This document shows positions 49,402 through 62,612 of a DNA stretch of 64,000 nucleotides, one piece after another. The stretch covers positions 32,228,296-32,292,295 of the forward strand of contig NC_091560.1 of the NCBI RefSeq assembly GCF_042767895.1, written 5' to 3'. Made by a program: the position numbers and the translations under genes. Within the stretch, counting starts at the first letter, position 1, and each line of letters begins with the position of its first letter. Under the pieces are notes generated by a model that saw only the letters and a program-made list of their open reading frames with translations, did no database searches and was not told where the DNA came from. This DNA comes from Penaeus vannamei. Taxonomy: Eukaryota > Arthropoda > Malacostraca > Decapoda > Penaeidae.

Positions 49402-50418
49402 ATACGAAGCTAAATTTTAAATTATTGTCGAATTCATATTATATTTTTAAGATTTTATTTTCAGTGCAATTGTTATTGTGACATAATCGTCTATAAAATG
49501 TCAGACAGTGGAAGAGGTTCTTCTCTACCTACCACTGAATGTTTAATTTCACTTGCCATTCACGAATGCTACGGAAAAACGTTCTCACTCCATATTTAAG
49601 CTTACCTTGAGTTACTAAGCGTTTTTGTATAAGGTGTATTTAAAAAAAAATGACCAGATTGGCGCGTCACAGATTGAACACATGACCGGAAAAAAGGTTT
49701 GCTAATCACCTAACTTTACTTAGGAAAGTTTCAACTTTCATGATCATGATTCATATCCAATATGAACCCGATTGTTTCAGCTTGAACTCTAGATAACATT
49801 AACTATGCTATATAATCGAGGTCAACTTCTGGGTGTACTGATATGGTGTTTGTAACTTTCCAGATTAAGATTAGGTGATTAGCAAACCTTTTTCCCGGTC
49901 GGTGTGTTCCACTTGTGACGCGCCGATCCGGATTTGATTTAAGTCGAAGGAAAATCATAATTACCAAGCTCCGTGTGTACACAGGGAAAATGAGTGTGTT
50001 TTATATCCTTCTGGATGCACTGATATGCGAGACTTTCCAAATTAAGATTAGGTGATTAGCGCTAGTGATTAGAAATGTTTACGGGGAAGTGTCCTCAACT
50101 TGTGGCAGACGTAATCTAATTCCAACAAAGCTAATTGATATTTCTTAATATACATTTCCATCGCTCATATTATAGAAATTTACATCTAATTCAGTTACTA
50201 GATCAAAGATCAAATAGGAATTGAGAAAAGCATTTTTCTCTATCATTCGTGGGCAGGAACAGTAAACTATAACGCTAGAAGGTAAGCTCATAGTCCCTGT
50301 TCATAGTCTGGTACTATTCTGGAACAATAACGAACATTAATAACAACAGCGATTATGAAAGCAATAAATGTATACAGAGAAAATACTGATTGGAAAATTT
50401 TAAAGACGAACATCCATA

Positions 50419-50489
50419 GTTTCCGTCAGGATTTGAACCCGAGTCTACTGATTAGGAGACAGTCATGCTATCCTTTACAACACGAAAAC
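50419..50489 (-). tRNA. tRNA-like locus, family B, anticodon CCT
   Basis: Copy of 10248, with the same box A change (TGTTGTAAAGG), loop CTCCTAA and intact box B. Confidence 0.53.
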
Positions 50490-50936
50490 TTCTAAACAAT
50501 ATTGTGGTTAATAGTGTACATAAAATAAAATACCATTACCATGCTTCGTATGTACACAGCGAAATTAACTTGTATTATCGAGGACAACTTCTAGGTGTAC
50601 TAATATGGAGATAGAAACTTTCCTAAAGTTAGGTGATTGGCAAACCTTTTTTTCGGTCGTGTGTTTAATCTGTGACGCGCCGATCCGGTCATTCTATAAA
50701 AAGTACACCTTATACAAAAATGCTTAGTAACTCAAGGCAAGCTAAAATATGGAGTGGGAACGTTTTTCCGTCGCATTCGTGAATGGCAAGTGAAATGAAA
50801 CATTCAGTGGTAAGTAGAAAAGAACCTCTTCCACTGTCCATTTTATAGACGATTATGTCACAATAACAGTTGCACTGAAAATAAAATCTTAAAAATATAT
50901 GAGTTCGAAAATAATTTAAAAAGTGTATGTGTGTTA

Positions 50937-51007
50937 GTCTCCGTCAGGATTTGAACCCGAGTCTACTGATTAAGAGGCAGTCATGCTATCCACTACACCA
51001 CGGAGAC
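50937..51007 (-). tRNA. tRNA-like gene, family A, anticodon CTT
   Basis: Consensus family A. T5 lies about 18 nt downstream and AAACGAATT plus TATATAT about 16-35 nt upstream. First A gene of the dimer array. Confidence 0.72.
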
Positions 51008-51587
51008 TTAGATAGTAACAGTTAAACGAATTTTTATATATATCTATAGGAACGCCTACGGATTTCCTATGTTGTTTGTCCTTTTCTTTCTTTCATATGA
51101 AAATTATCACTGGGTCATTACAAGAGTACAAAATTACAATTTTGTTTTTCAGTAAAGTTATTAGGGGAATTTTCACGATCCGCCCGTTTTCAAAACGCAT
51201 TCATATTCAGTCCTTTTACAAGAATGTTGTCTTATTCTTTTGCGGAATTACTTTGGTATCAGTTGTAAATCCTGGCCTAGGTCAAGACGCTAGTTCACGT
51301 GGCGTGTTTTGAGTCTGCAAGGGTATGTTAAATAGCAGCGCCTACCTGTCTCTTTTTTAACCTTGGATTTCAGTTATATAATTAAAATAATTCTCATGAT
51401 CCGTCTGACATGTTCCAAAGTGATTAGGAAAGTGATAATTCACATATGTACTGTAGTTACTAGATGAAAGCTAAACTACGGATTGAGAAGACCATTTGTC
51501 GGTACGCATAGTAATAATAGTAGTGATTGTAAAAGTATTAAATGTAGGCTGTAAATATATGGGCGAGAAAAAAATTGTAGATCAATA

Positions 51588-51658
51588 GTCCCCATCACGA
51601 TTTGAACCCGAGTCTACTGTTTCAGAGGTAGTCATGATATCCAATCCATAATAGGAAC
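51588..51658 (-). tRNA. tRNA-like locus, family C', anticodon CTG
   Basis: Full length. Acceptor GTTCCTA/TGGGGAC keeps all but the innermost pairing. Loop CTCTGAA. Box A is degenerate (TTATGGATTGG) and box B is GGTTCAAATCG. The spacer to the preceding A gene is only 581 bp. Confidence 0.45.
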
Positions 51659-52529
51659 TAATATTTTAGAAAAAAAATCCTCGGAAATAATATGAATTAC
51701 ACCTACCTTGTTCTTATATCTCTGTCTGTCTGTCTCTCGTCCCTTTTATGGTCTATATATTTTAATCTGTTTTCATTTATACGAAGATGGAAAGCTAACA
51801 GCCACAATGAGAATGAAAACTGAACTGTGAATTGTTTCAAATTAACTCTGGAAAAGAATACAATAAGGACGAATGTCTTTCTTTTCCGCTTCGCACTCAC
51901 TGAAAGTAGAGTTGCCACGTACACTTAATAACAGATCTTATTGTAATCTACAAAGACTGTAGTTCTACTAAATTCAGTGATTTCTCAATACACTGGCTAA
52001 TGGTGTGGGTATGATCCATTCCTGTATATCCAACTGTGAACCCGGTTGCCTTCAGCTTCAACTTAGAATTACCATGTTTCGTGTGTACACAGCGAAATTA
52101 ACTAAGCTATTTTATCGAGGACAACTCTTTCTGGGTGCAGTGATATGGCGGCTGAGACTTTCCAAATGAAGATTAGGTGATTAGCAATCCTTTATTCTGG
52201 CCGGTATCTTCAACCTGTGACGCGCCGATCCGGATATGATTTAAACGAATTTAGGTTAATTACAACTAAATGTTTTTGAATAGCACGTTATACAAAAATG
52301 CAAATTCCCAGTTGTACTAAAGTAACCCGAGGGAAGCTAAAATTTGGAGTGAGAAGAACGTTTTTCCGAAGCATTCATGAGTGGCAAGTGAAATGAAACA
52401 TTCAGTAATTAGAAAACCTCTTCCACTGTCTGACATTTTATAGACGATTATGTCACAATAACATTTGCATTGAAAATTAAATCTTGAAAATATGAGTTCA
52501 AAAATAATTTAAAAAGTGTATGTATGTTA

Positions 52530-52600
52530 GTCTCCGTCAGGATTTGAACCCGAGTCTACTGATTAAGAGGCAGTCATGCTATCCACTGCACCACGGAGAC
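52530..52600 (-). tRNA. tRNA-like gene, family A, anticodon CTT
   Basis: Consensus body with box A TGGTGCAGTGG, an exact fit to the TRGYNNAGY core. CTCTTAA loop, T5 about 17 nt downstream. Confidence 0.72.
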
Positions 52601-53751
52601 TTAGATGGTAGTGATTAAACAAATTTTTATATATGTATATAGGAACACCTACCTATTTCCTATGTTCTTTGTCCTTTTCTTTCTTTCATATGAAAATTAT
52701 CACTGGGTCATTACAAGAGTATAAGATTATAAATTTGTTTTTCAGTAAAGTTATTTGGGGGAATTTTCATGATCCGCCCGTTTTCAAAAAGCGTTCATAT
52801 TCAGTCCTTTTACAAGAATGTTGTCTTATTCTTTTGCGGAATTACTTTGGTATCAGTTGTAAATCCTGGCCTAGGTCAAGACGCTAGTTCACGTGGCGTG
52901 TTTTGAGTCTGCAAGGGTATGTTAATGTGAACAAATTTGATACACCATAAAAATACTTTGGAAATGACAAATGTCTGTTCTTTCTCTCACTTTCTCTTCC
53001 CTCCCTCTCTATCTTTTATTCTCTTTCTCTTCCCTCTCTCCTCCCTTATAATGAAGATAATTGTCTAACAAATGTTATATATACAATTAATATGAAAACT
53101 TGCCATTATCTTAATGCCAATAATTATAATAACAATTTAATGATGATACTGCTGTTGATTGGTTTTGTAAAAAAAAATTCACTTATATATTTTCGAAAGC
53201 CTTGGTATTTCACTGAATGCAGAATTTCTCTTGCACTTCGCCACAGGTCTTATCATAGCCTACAAAACCTATAGTGTTTATGAACCCTATTGTGAGCGTG
53301 GTTTGCTTTCACCTTGAACTATTGATAAAATTCCAGTTACCACGTTGCGTGTGTACACAAAATAAACTCCTTCCGGGTGAAATGATATACCACGTGACAC
53401 GTTTCAAATTAAGAATAGGTGATTAGCACTCCTTAGATGTTTATATTGTGACGAAACATTATCGAAATCTCAGGAAAACGAATTTCTGTTAATGCAAATA
53501 GCAGCGCCTACCTGTCTCTTTTTTAACTTTGTGTTTCAGTAATATAATTAAGATAATTCTCATGATCCGTCTGACATGTTCCAAAGTAATTAGGAAAGTG
53601 ATAATTCACATATGTACTGTAGTTACTAGATGAAAGCTAAACTACGGATTGAGAAGACCATTTGTGGGTACGCATAGTAATAATAGTAGTGATTGTAAAA
53701 GTAATAAATGTAGGCTGTAAATATATGGGTGAGAAAAACTGTAGATCAATA

Positions 53752-53822
53752 GTCCCCATCACGATTTGAACCCAAGTCTACTGTTTCAGAGGTAGTCATG
53801 GTATTCACTCCATAACAGGAAC
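53752..53822 (-). tRNA. tRNA-like locus, family C', anticodon CTG
   Basis: Acceptor GTTCCTG/TGGGGAC fully pairable. T stem base 50 changed (ACTTGGG). Loop CTCTGAA. Box A TTATGGAGTGA is poor, so transcription is doubtful. Confidence 0.45.
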
Positions 53823-54697
53823 TAATATTTTAGAAAAAAAAAAAATCCTTTGAAATAATATGAATTGCACCTACCTTGTTCTTATATCTCTGTCTGTCTG
53901 TCTCTCGTCCCTTTTAAGATGTCTATATTTTAGTCTCTTCTCATTTTTACAAAGATGGAAAGCTAACAGCCACAATAAGAATTTAAACTGAATCGTGAAT
54001 TGTTTCAAATTAACTCTGGAAAAGAATACAATAAGGACGAATGTTTTTCTTTTCTGTCTCGCACTCACTGAAAGTAGAGTTGCCACGTACACTTAATAAT
54101 ATATCTTACTGTAATCTACAAAAACTGTAGTTCTACTAAATTCAGTGATTTCTCAATACACTGGCTAATGGTGTGGGTATGATCCATTCCTGTATATCCA
54201 AGTGCGAACCCGGTTACCTTCAGCTTCAACTTAGAATTACCATGTTTCGTGTGTACACAGCGAAATGAACTATGCTATTTTATCGAGGACAACTCTTTCT
54301 GGGTGCAGTGATATGGCGGCTGAGACTTTCCAAATTAGGATTAGGTGATTAGCAATCCTTTATTCTGGCCGGTTTCTTCAACCTGCGACGCGCCGATCCG
54401 GATATGATTTAAACGAATTTAGGTTAATTACAACTAAATGTTTTTGAATAGCACGTTATACAAAAATGCAAATTCCCAGTTGCACTAAAGTAACCCGAGG
54501 GAAGCTAAAATTTGGAGTGAGAAGAGCGTTTTTCCGAAGCATTCATGAGTGGCAAGTGAAATGAAGCATTCAGTAATTAGAAAACCTCTTCCACTGTCTG
54601 ACATTTTATAGACGATTATGTCACAATAACATTTGCGCTGAAAATTAAATCTTGAAAATATGAGTTAAAAAATAATTTAAAAAGTGTATGTGTGTTA

Positions 54698-54768
54698 GTC
54701 TCCGTCAGGATTTGAACCCGAGTCTACTGATTAAGAGGCAGTCATGCTATCCACTGCACCACGGAGAC
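54698..54768 (-). tRNA. tRNA-like gene, family A, anticodon CTT
   Basis: Consensus body with box A TGGTGCAGTGG. TATATAT at 54797-54803 lies 29-35 nt upstream with AAACGAATT between. T5 terminator downstream. Confidence 0.72.
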
Positions 54769-54796
54769 TTAGATGGTAATAATTAAACGAATTTTT

Positions 54797-54803
54797 ATAT
54801 ATC
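54797..54803 (-). promoter_or_regulatory. TATA-like element upstream of the 54698 tRNA
   Basis: A TATATAT box 29-35 nt before the 5' end, preceding an AATTCGTTT motif in the tRNA sense. Confidence 0.42.
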
Positions 54804-55967
54804 CATATAGGAACGCCTACCTATTTCCTATGTTGTTTTTCCTTTTCTTTCTTACATATGAAAATTATCACTGGGTCATTACAAGAGTACAAGATTATAA
54901 ATTTGTTTTTCAGTAAAGTTATTAGGGGAATTTTCATGATCCGCCCGTTTTCAAAACGCATTCATATTCAGTCCTTTTACAAGAATGTTGTCTTATTCTT
55001 TTGCGGAATTACTTTGGTATCAGATGTAAATCCTGGCCTAGGTCAACACGCTAGTTCACGTGGCGTGTTTTGAGTCTGCAAATATGAACAAATTTGATAC
55101 ACCATAAATATACTTTGGTAATAAACGTCTATCCTTTCTCTTCCCTTTTTCTCACTTTCTCCTCCCTCCCTCTCTTTTATTCTCTTTCTCTTCCCTCTCT
55201 CTCTCCTCCTTTATAATGAAGATAATTGTCTAACAAATGTTATATATACAACTATTATCATTATAACTTGCCATTATCATAATGACAAGCATTATAATAA
55301 CACTTATGATGATACTGCTGTTGTTAGGCTTTGTAAAAATTTTCACTCATATATATTCGCGAACGCCCTGCTATTTCACTGAATGCAGAATTTCTCTTGC
55401 ACTTCGCCACAGGTCTTATCATAGCCTACGAAACCTATAGTGTTTATGAACCCTATTGTGTGCGTGGTTTGCTTTCACCTTGAACTTTTGATAAAATTCC
55501 AGTTACCACGTTGCGTGTGTACACAAAATAAACTCCTTCCGGGTGAAATGATATACCACGTGACACGGTCCTAATTAAGATTAGGTGATTAGCACTCCTT
55601 AGATGTTCATATTGTGGCGAAACTTAATTGAATTTCTATTAATGCAAATAGCAGCGCCTACCTGTCTCTTTTTTAACCTTGTGTTTCAGTAATATTATAA
55701 AAATAATTCTCATGATCCGTCTGACATGTTCCAAAGTAATTTGGAAAGTGATAATTCACAAATGTACTGTAGTTATTAGATGAAAGCTAAACTACGGATT
55801 AAGAAGACCATTTGTGGGTAGCAGCAACAAAATATAACCTCCGACGGTACCTTGTTCACAGTCTAATACTTTTCTATTACGATTACGCAAAGTAATAATA
55901 GCAGTGATTGTAAAAGTAATAAATGTAGGCTGTAAATATATGGGTGAGAAAAAAATGTAGATCAATA

Positions 55968-56038
55968 GTCCCCTTCTCGATTTGAACCCAAGTCTACTGT
56001 TTCAGAGGTAGTCATGATATCCACTCCATAACAGGAAC
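55968..56038 (-). tRNA. tRNA-like locus, family C', anticodon CTG
   Basis: 3' strand AGGGGAC slightly changed (from TGGGGAC), which mismatches pair 7-66. Loop CTCTGAA, D arm TTATGGAGTGG, T arm TTGGG TTCAAAT. Confidence 0.45.
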
Positions 56039-56893
56039 TAATATTTTAGGAAAAAAAAATTCTCTGAAATAATATGAATTGCACCTACCTTGTTCTTATA
56101 TCTCTGTCTGTCTGTCTCTCGTCCCTTTTAAGATGTCTATATATTAGTCTCTTCTCATTTACACAAAGATGGAAAGCTAACAACCACAATAAGAATTTAA
56201 ACTGAATCGTGAATTGTTTCAAATTAAATTAATACAATAAGGACGAATGTTTTTCTTTTCCGCTTCGCACTCACTGAAAGTAGAGTTGCCACGTACACTT
56301 GAAAACAGATCTTATTGTAATCTACAAAGACTGTAGTTCTACTAAATTCAGTGATTTCTCAATACACTGGCTAATGGTGTGGGTATGATCCATTCCTGCA
56401 TATCCAACTGCGAACCCGGTTGCCTTCAGCTTCAACTTAGAATTACCATGTTTCGTGTGTACACAGCGAAATTAACTAAGGTACTTTATCGAGGACAACT
56501 CTTTCTGGGTGCAGTGATATGGCGGCTGAGACTTTCCAAATGAAGATTAGGTGATTAGCAATCCTTTATTCTGGCCGGTATCTTCAACCTGTGACGGATA
56601 TGATTTAAACGAATTTAGGTTAATTACAACTAAATGTTTTTGAATAGCACGTTATACAAAAATGCAAATTCCCAGTTGTACTAAAGTAGCTCGAGGGAAG
56701 CTAAAATTTGGAGTGAGAAGAGCGTTTTTCCGAAGCATTCGTGAGTGGCAAGTGAAATGAAGCATTCAGTAATTAGAAAACCTCTTCCACTGTCTGACAT
56801 TTTATAGACGATTATGTCACAATAACATTTGCGCTGAAAATTAAATCTTGAAAATATGAGTTCAAAAATAATTAAAAAAGTGTATGTGTGTTA

Positions 56894-56964
56894 GTCTCCG
56901 TCAGGATTTGAACCCGAGTCTACTGAATAAGAGGCAGTCATGTTATCCATTACACCACGGAGAC
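56894..56964 (-). tRNA. tRNA-like gene, family A, anticodon CTT
   Basis: Full body with loop CTCTTAT: CTT kept and position 38 changed to T. D arm TGGTGTAATGG, with A24 changed to T on its 3' side. Acceptor intact. Confidence 0.65.
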
Positions 56965-58165
56965 TTAGATGGTATTAATTAAACAAATTTTTATATATGT
57001 ATATAGGAACACCTACCTATTTCCTATGTTCTTTGTCCTTTTCTTTCTTTCATATGAAAATTATCACTGGGTCATTACAAGAGTATATTATAAATTTGTT
57101 TTTCAGTAAAGTTATTATGGGGATTTTCATGATCCGCCCGTTTTCAAAACGCATTCATATTCAGTCCTTTTACAAGAATGTTGTCTTATTCTTTTGCGGA
57201 ATTACTTTGGTATCAATTGTAAATCCTGGCCTAGGTCAAGACGCTAGTTCACGTGGCGTGTTTTGAGTCTGCAAGGGTATGTTAATGTGAACAAATTTGA
57301 TACACCATAAAAATACTTTGGAAATGACAAATGTCTGTTCTTTCTCTCACTTTCTCTTCCCTCCGTCTCTATCTGTTATTCTCTTTCTCTTCCCTCTCTC
57401 CTCCCTTATAATGAAGATAATTGTCTAACAAATGTTATATATACAATTAATATTAAAACTTGCCATTATCTTAATGCCAATAATTATAATAACAATTTAA
57501 TGATGATCCTGCTGTTTGTAAAAAAATTCACTTACATATTTTCGAAAGCCTTGGTATTTCACTGAATGCAGAATTTTTCTTGCACTTCGCCACAGGTCTT
57601 ATCATAGCCTACAAAACCTAAAGTGTTTATGAACCCTATTGTGTGCGTGGTTTGCTTTCACCTTGAACTTTTGATAAAATTACAGTTACCACGTTGCGTG
57701 TGTACACAAAATAAACTCCTTCCGGGTGAAATGATATACCACGTGACACGTTCCTAATTAAGATTAGGTGATTAGCATTCCTTAGATGTTTATATTGTGG
57801 CGAAACTTTATTGAAATCTCAGTCAAACGAATTTCTATTAATGCAAATAGCAGCGCCTACCTGTCTCTTTTTTAACCTTGTGTTTCAGTAATATAATAAA
57901 AATAATTCTCATGATCCGTCTGACATGTTCCAAAGTAATTAGGAAAGTGATAATTCACAAATGTACTGTAGTTACTAGATGAAAGCTAAACTAGGGATTA
58001 AGAAGACCATTTGTGGGAAGCAACAACAAAATATAACCTCCGACGGTACCTTGTTCAGTCTAATACTATTCTATTATGATTACGCATAGCAATAATAGTA
58101 GTGATTGTAAAAGTAATAAATGTAGGTTGTAAATATATGGGTGAGAAAAAAACTGTAGATCAATA

Positions 58166-58236
58166 GTCCCCATCACGATTTGAACCCAAGTCTACTGTTT
58201 CAGAGGTAGTCATGGTATTCACTCCATAACAGGAAC
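58166..58236 (-). tRNA. tRNA-like locus, family C', anticodon CTG
   Basis: Same as 53752 in all stems, including the T50 change and poor box A. Confidence 0.45.
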
Positions 58237-59114
58237 TAATATTTTAGAAAAAAAATCCTCTGAAATATTATGAATTGCACCTACCTTGTTCTTATATCTC
58301 TGTCTGTCTGTCTCTCGTCCCTTTTATGTCTCTATATTCTAGTCTGTTCTCATTTACACAAAGATGGAAAGCTAACAGCCACAATAAGAATTTAAACTGA
58401 ATCGTGAATTGTTTCAAATTAACTCTGGAAAAGAATACAATAAGGACGAATGTCTCATTCTCTTTCTTTTCCGCTTCGCACTCACTGAAAGTAGAGTTGC
58501 CACGTACACTTAATAACAGATCTTATTGTAATCTACAAAAACTGTAGTTCTACTAAATTCAGTGATTTCTCAATCCACTGGCTAATGGTGTGGGTATGAT
58601 CCATTCCTGCATATCCAACTGCGAACCCGGTTGCCTTCAGCTTCAACTTAGAATTACCATGTTTCGTGTGTACACAGCGAAATTAACTAAGCTATTTCAT
58701 CGAGGACAACTCTTTCTGGGTGCAGTGATATGGCGGCTGAGACTTTCCAAAGGAAGATTAGGTGATTAGCAATCCTTTATTCTGGCCGGTATCTTCAACC
58801 TGTGACGCGCCGATCCGGATATGATTTAAACGAATTTAGGTTAATTACAACTAAATGTTTTTGAATAGCACGTTATACAAAAATGCAAATTCCCAGTTGT
58901 ACTAAAGTAACTCGAGGGAAGCTAAAATATGGAGTGAGAAGAGCGTTTTTCCGAAGCATTCGTGAGTGGCAAGTGAAATGAAACATTCAGTAATTAGAAA
59001 ACCTCTTCCACTGTCTGACATTTTATAGACGATTATGTCACAATAACATTTGCACTGAAAATTAAATCTTGAAAATATGAGTTCAAAAATAATTTAAAAA
59101 GTGTATGTGTGTTA

Positions 59115-59185
59115 GTCTCCGTCAGGATTTGAACCCGAGTCTACTGATTAAGAGGCAGTCATGCTATCCACTACACCACGGAGAC
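59115..59185 (-). tRNA. tRNA-like gene, family A, anticodon CTT
   Basis: Consensus family A with box A TGGTGTAGTGG, CTCTTAA, perfect acceptor and T5 terminator. TATATATG-type box about 30 nt upstream. Confidence 0.72.
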
Positions 59186-60396
59186 TTAGATGGTAATGAT
59201 TAAACAAATTTTTATATATGTATATAGGAACACCTACCTATTTCCTATGTTCTTTGTCCTTTTCTTTCTTTCATATGAAAATTATCACTGGTCATTACAA
59301 GAGTATAAGATTATAAATTTGTTTTTCAGTAAAGTTATTAGGGGAATTTTCATGATCCGCCCGTTTTCAAAACGCATTCATATTCAGTCCTTTTACAAGA
59401 ATGTTGTCTTATTCTTTTGCGGAATTACTTTGGTATCAGTTGTAAATCCTGGCCTAGGTCAACACGCTAGTTCACGTGGCGTGTTTTGAGTCTGCAAGGG
59501 TATGTTAATGTGAACAAATTTGATACACCATAAAAATACTTTGGAAATGACAAATGTCTGTTCTTTCTCTCACTTTCTCTTCCCTCCCTCTCTATCTTTT
59601 ATTCTCTTTCTCTTCCCTCTCTCCTCCCTTATAATGAAGATAATTGTCTAACAAATGTTATATATACAATTAATATTAAAACTTGCCATTATCTTAATGC
59701 CAATAATTATAATAACAATTTAATGATGATACTGCTGTTGATTGGTTTTGTAAAAAAAATTCACTTATATATTTTCGAAAGCCTTGGTATTTCACTGAAT
59801 GCAGAATTTCTCTTGCACTTCGCCACAGGTCTTATCATAGCCTACAAAACCTATAGTGTTTATGAGCCCTATTGTGTGCGTGGTTTGCTTTCACCTTGAA
59901 CTATTGATAAAATTAGTTACCACGTTGCGTGTGTACACAAAATAAACTCCTTCCGGGTGAAATGATATACCACGTGACACGTTCCTAATTAAGATTAGGT
60001 GATTAGCATTCCTTAGATGTTTATATTGTGGCGAAACTTAATTGAAATCTCAGGAAAACGAATATCTATTAATGCAAATAGCAGCGCCCACCTGTCTCTT
60101 TTTTAACCTTGTGTTTCAGTAATATAATTAAAAAAATTCTCATGATCCGTCTGACATGTTCCAAAGTGATTAGGAAAGTGATAATTCACAAATGTACTGC
60201 AGTTACAAGATGAAAGCTAAACTACGGATTGAGAAGACCATTTGTGGGAAGCAACAACAAAATATAACCTCCGACGGCATCTTGTTCAGTCTAATACTTT
60301 TCTATTACGATTACGCATAGTAATAATAGTAGTGATTGTAAAAGTAATAAATGCAGGCTGTAAATATATGGGTGAGAAAAAAAATGTAGATCAATA

Positions 60397-60467
60397 GTCC
60401 CCATCACGATTTGAACCCTAGTCTACTGTTTCAGAGGTAGTCATGATATCCAATCCATAACAGGAAT
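60397..60467 (-). tRNA. tRNA-like locus, family C', anticodon CTG
   Basis: 5' base changed (ATTCCTG), so 1-72 is mismatched. T stem base 50 is also changed. Loop CTCTGAA. Box A poor. Confidence 0.43.
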
Positions 60468-61316
60468 TAATATTTTAGAAAAAAAAAAATATATCCTCTG
60501 AAATAATATTAATTCCACCTACCTTGTTCTTATATCTCTGTCTGTCTCTCGTCCCTTTTATGATGTCTATATTTTAGTCTCTTCTCATTTATATAAAGAT
60601 GGAAAGCTAACAGCCACAATAAAAAATTATACTGAATTGTGAATTGTTTCAAATTAACAATAAGGACGAATGTCTTTCTTTTCCGCTTCGCACTCACTGA
60701 AAGTAGAGTTGCCACGTACACTTAATAACAGATCTTATTGTAATCTACAAAGACTGTAGTTCTACTAAATTCAGTGATGTCTCAATACACTGGCTAATGG
60801 TGTGGGTATGATCCATTCCTGTATATCCAACTGCGAACCCGGTTGCCTTCAGCTTCAACTTAGAATTACCATGTTTCGTGTGTACACAGCGAAATTAACT
60901 ATGCTATTTTCTCGAGGACAACTCTTTCTGGGTGCAGTGATATGGCGGCTGAGACTTTCCAAATGAAGATTAGGTGATTAGCAATCCTTTATTCTGGCCG
61001 GTATCTTCAACCTGTGACGGATATGATTTAAACGAATTTAGGTTAATTACAACTAAATGTTTTTGAAAAACACGTTGGACAAAAATGCAAATTCCCAGTT
61101 GTACTAAAGTAACCCGAGGGAAGCTAAAATTTGGAGTGAGAAGAGCGTTTTTCCGAAGCATTCGTGAGTGGCAAGTGAAATGAAACATTCAGTAATTAGA
61201 AAACCTCTTCCACTGTCTGACATTTTATAGACGATTATGTCACAATAACATTTGCATTGAAAATTAAATCTTGAAAATATGAGTTCAAAAATAATTTAAA
61301 AAGTGTATGTGTGTTA

Positions 61317-61387
61317 GTCTCCGTCAGGATTTGAACCCGAGTCTACTGATTAAGAGGCAGTCATGCTATCCACTGCACCACGGAGAC
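61317..61387 (-). tRNA. tRNA-like gene, family A, anticodon CTT
   Basis: Consensus copy with box A TGGTGCAGTGG, last A gene of the dimer series. T5 lies about 18 nt downstream. Confidence 0.72.
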
Positions 61388-62548
61388 TTAGATAGTATAA
61401 TTAAACAAATTTTTTATATATGTATATAGGAACACCTACCTATTTCCTATGTTCTTTGTCCTTTTCTTTCTTTCATATGAAAATTACCACTGGGTCATTA
61501 CAAGAGTATAAGATTATAAATTTGTTTTTCAGTAAAGTTATTAGGGGAATTTTCATGATCCGCCCGTTTTCAAAACGCATTCATATTCAGTCCTTTTACA
61601 AGAATGTTGTCTTATTCTTTTGCGGAATTACTTTAATATCAGTTGTAAATCCTGGCCTTGGTCAACACGCTAGTTCACGTGGCGTGTTTTGAGTCTGTAA
61701 AGGTATGTTAATGTGAACAAATTTGATACACCATAAAAATACTTTGGAAATGACAAATGTCTGTTCTTTCTCTCACTTTCTCTTCCCTCCCTATCTTTTA
61801 TTCTCTTTCTCTTCCCTCTCTCCTCCCTTATAATGAAGATAATTGTCTAACAAATGTTATATATACAATTAATATTAAAACTTGCCATTATCTCAATGCC
61901 AATAATTATAATAACAATTTAATGATGATACTGCTGTTGATTGGTTTTGTAAAAATTCTCACTCATATATATTCGCGAACGCCCTGCTATTTCACTGAAT
62001 GCAGAATTTCTCTTGCACTTCGCCACAGGTCTTATCATAGCCTACGAAACCTACAGTGTTTATGAACCCTATTGTGTGCGTGGTTTGCTTTCACCTTGAA
62101 CTATTGATAAAATTCCAGTTACCACGTTGCGTGTGTACACAAAATAAGCTCCTTCCGGGTGAAATGATATACCACGTGACACGTTCCTAATTAAGATTAG
62201 GTGATTAGCACTCCTTAGATGTTTGCGAGTAAGTGTCCTCAACCTGTGCGCGCCGATGTAGACATAATGAAATTCCAAGTTAGTTTAATTATAAATTGTC
62301 AAGTATTAATGCAAGTTGCCATCGCTTATTTTAGAGAAATTCGCATATAATAGAAAAGTGATATTTCCCAAATGTACTGCAGTTAATATATGAAAGCTAA
62401 AAAACGAATTGAGAAGAGCATTTGTAGGAACCAAAAACATAAACGGTCGACAGCACCCTGTTCACAGTCTGGTACTATTCTATAACGATTACACATAGTA
62501 ATAAATGTATGTAGTAAAAATATTGGTGTGAAAAAAGGTAGATTAATA

Positions 62549-62612
62549 GTCCACATAAAGATTTGAAACCGAGTCTACTGTTTCAGAGGCAGACATGCTA
62601 TCCACTACATAA
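62549..62612 (-). pseudogene. tRNA pseudogene, family C, anticodon CTG
   Basis: Near-identical to 42629, with truncated 5' acceptor and GGTTTCAAATC. The dimer array ends here as C' gives way to C. Confidence 0.57.

Larger units (their letters stand above)
44199..49731 (+). repeat. Array block 10, plus strand, copy of block 2
   Basis: Loci at 45258, 46405, 48087 and 49353 correspond to 4995, 6147, 7832 and 9090, offset about 40.26 kb. The AT tract (47500) and GACA-type repeat (about 48000) are in matching places. No other gene is seen. Confidence 0.8.
52530..62612 (-). repeat. Tandem dimer array, about 2.2 kb period
   Basis: Four full A-C' dimers plus a partial: A starts at 52530, 54698, 56894, 59115 and 61317 (steps 2168, 2196, 2221, 2202), and C' at 53752, 55968, 58166 and 60397. 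C'-to-A spacing is 920-950 bp. Copies look closer to each other than to other blocks, which suggests recent local amplification. Confidence 0.8.
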
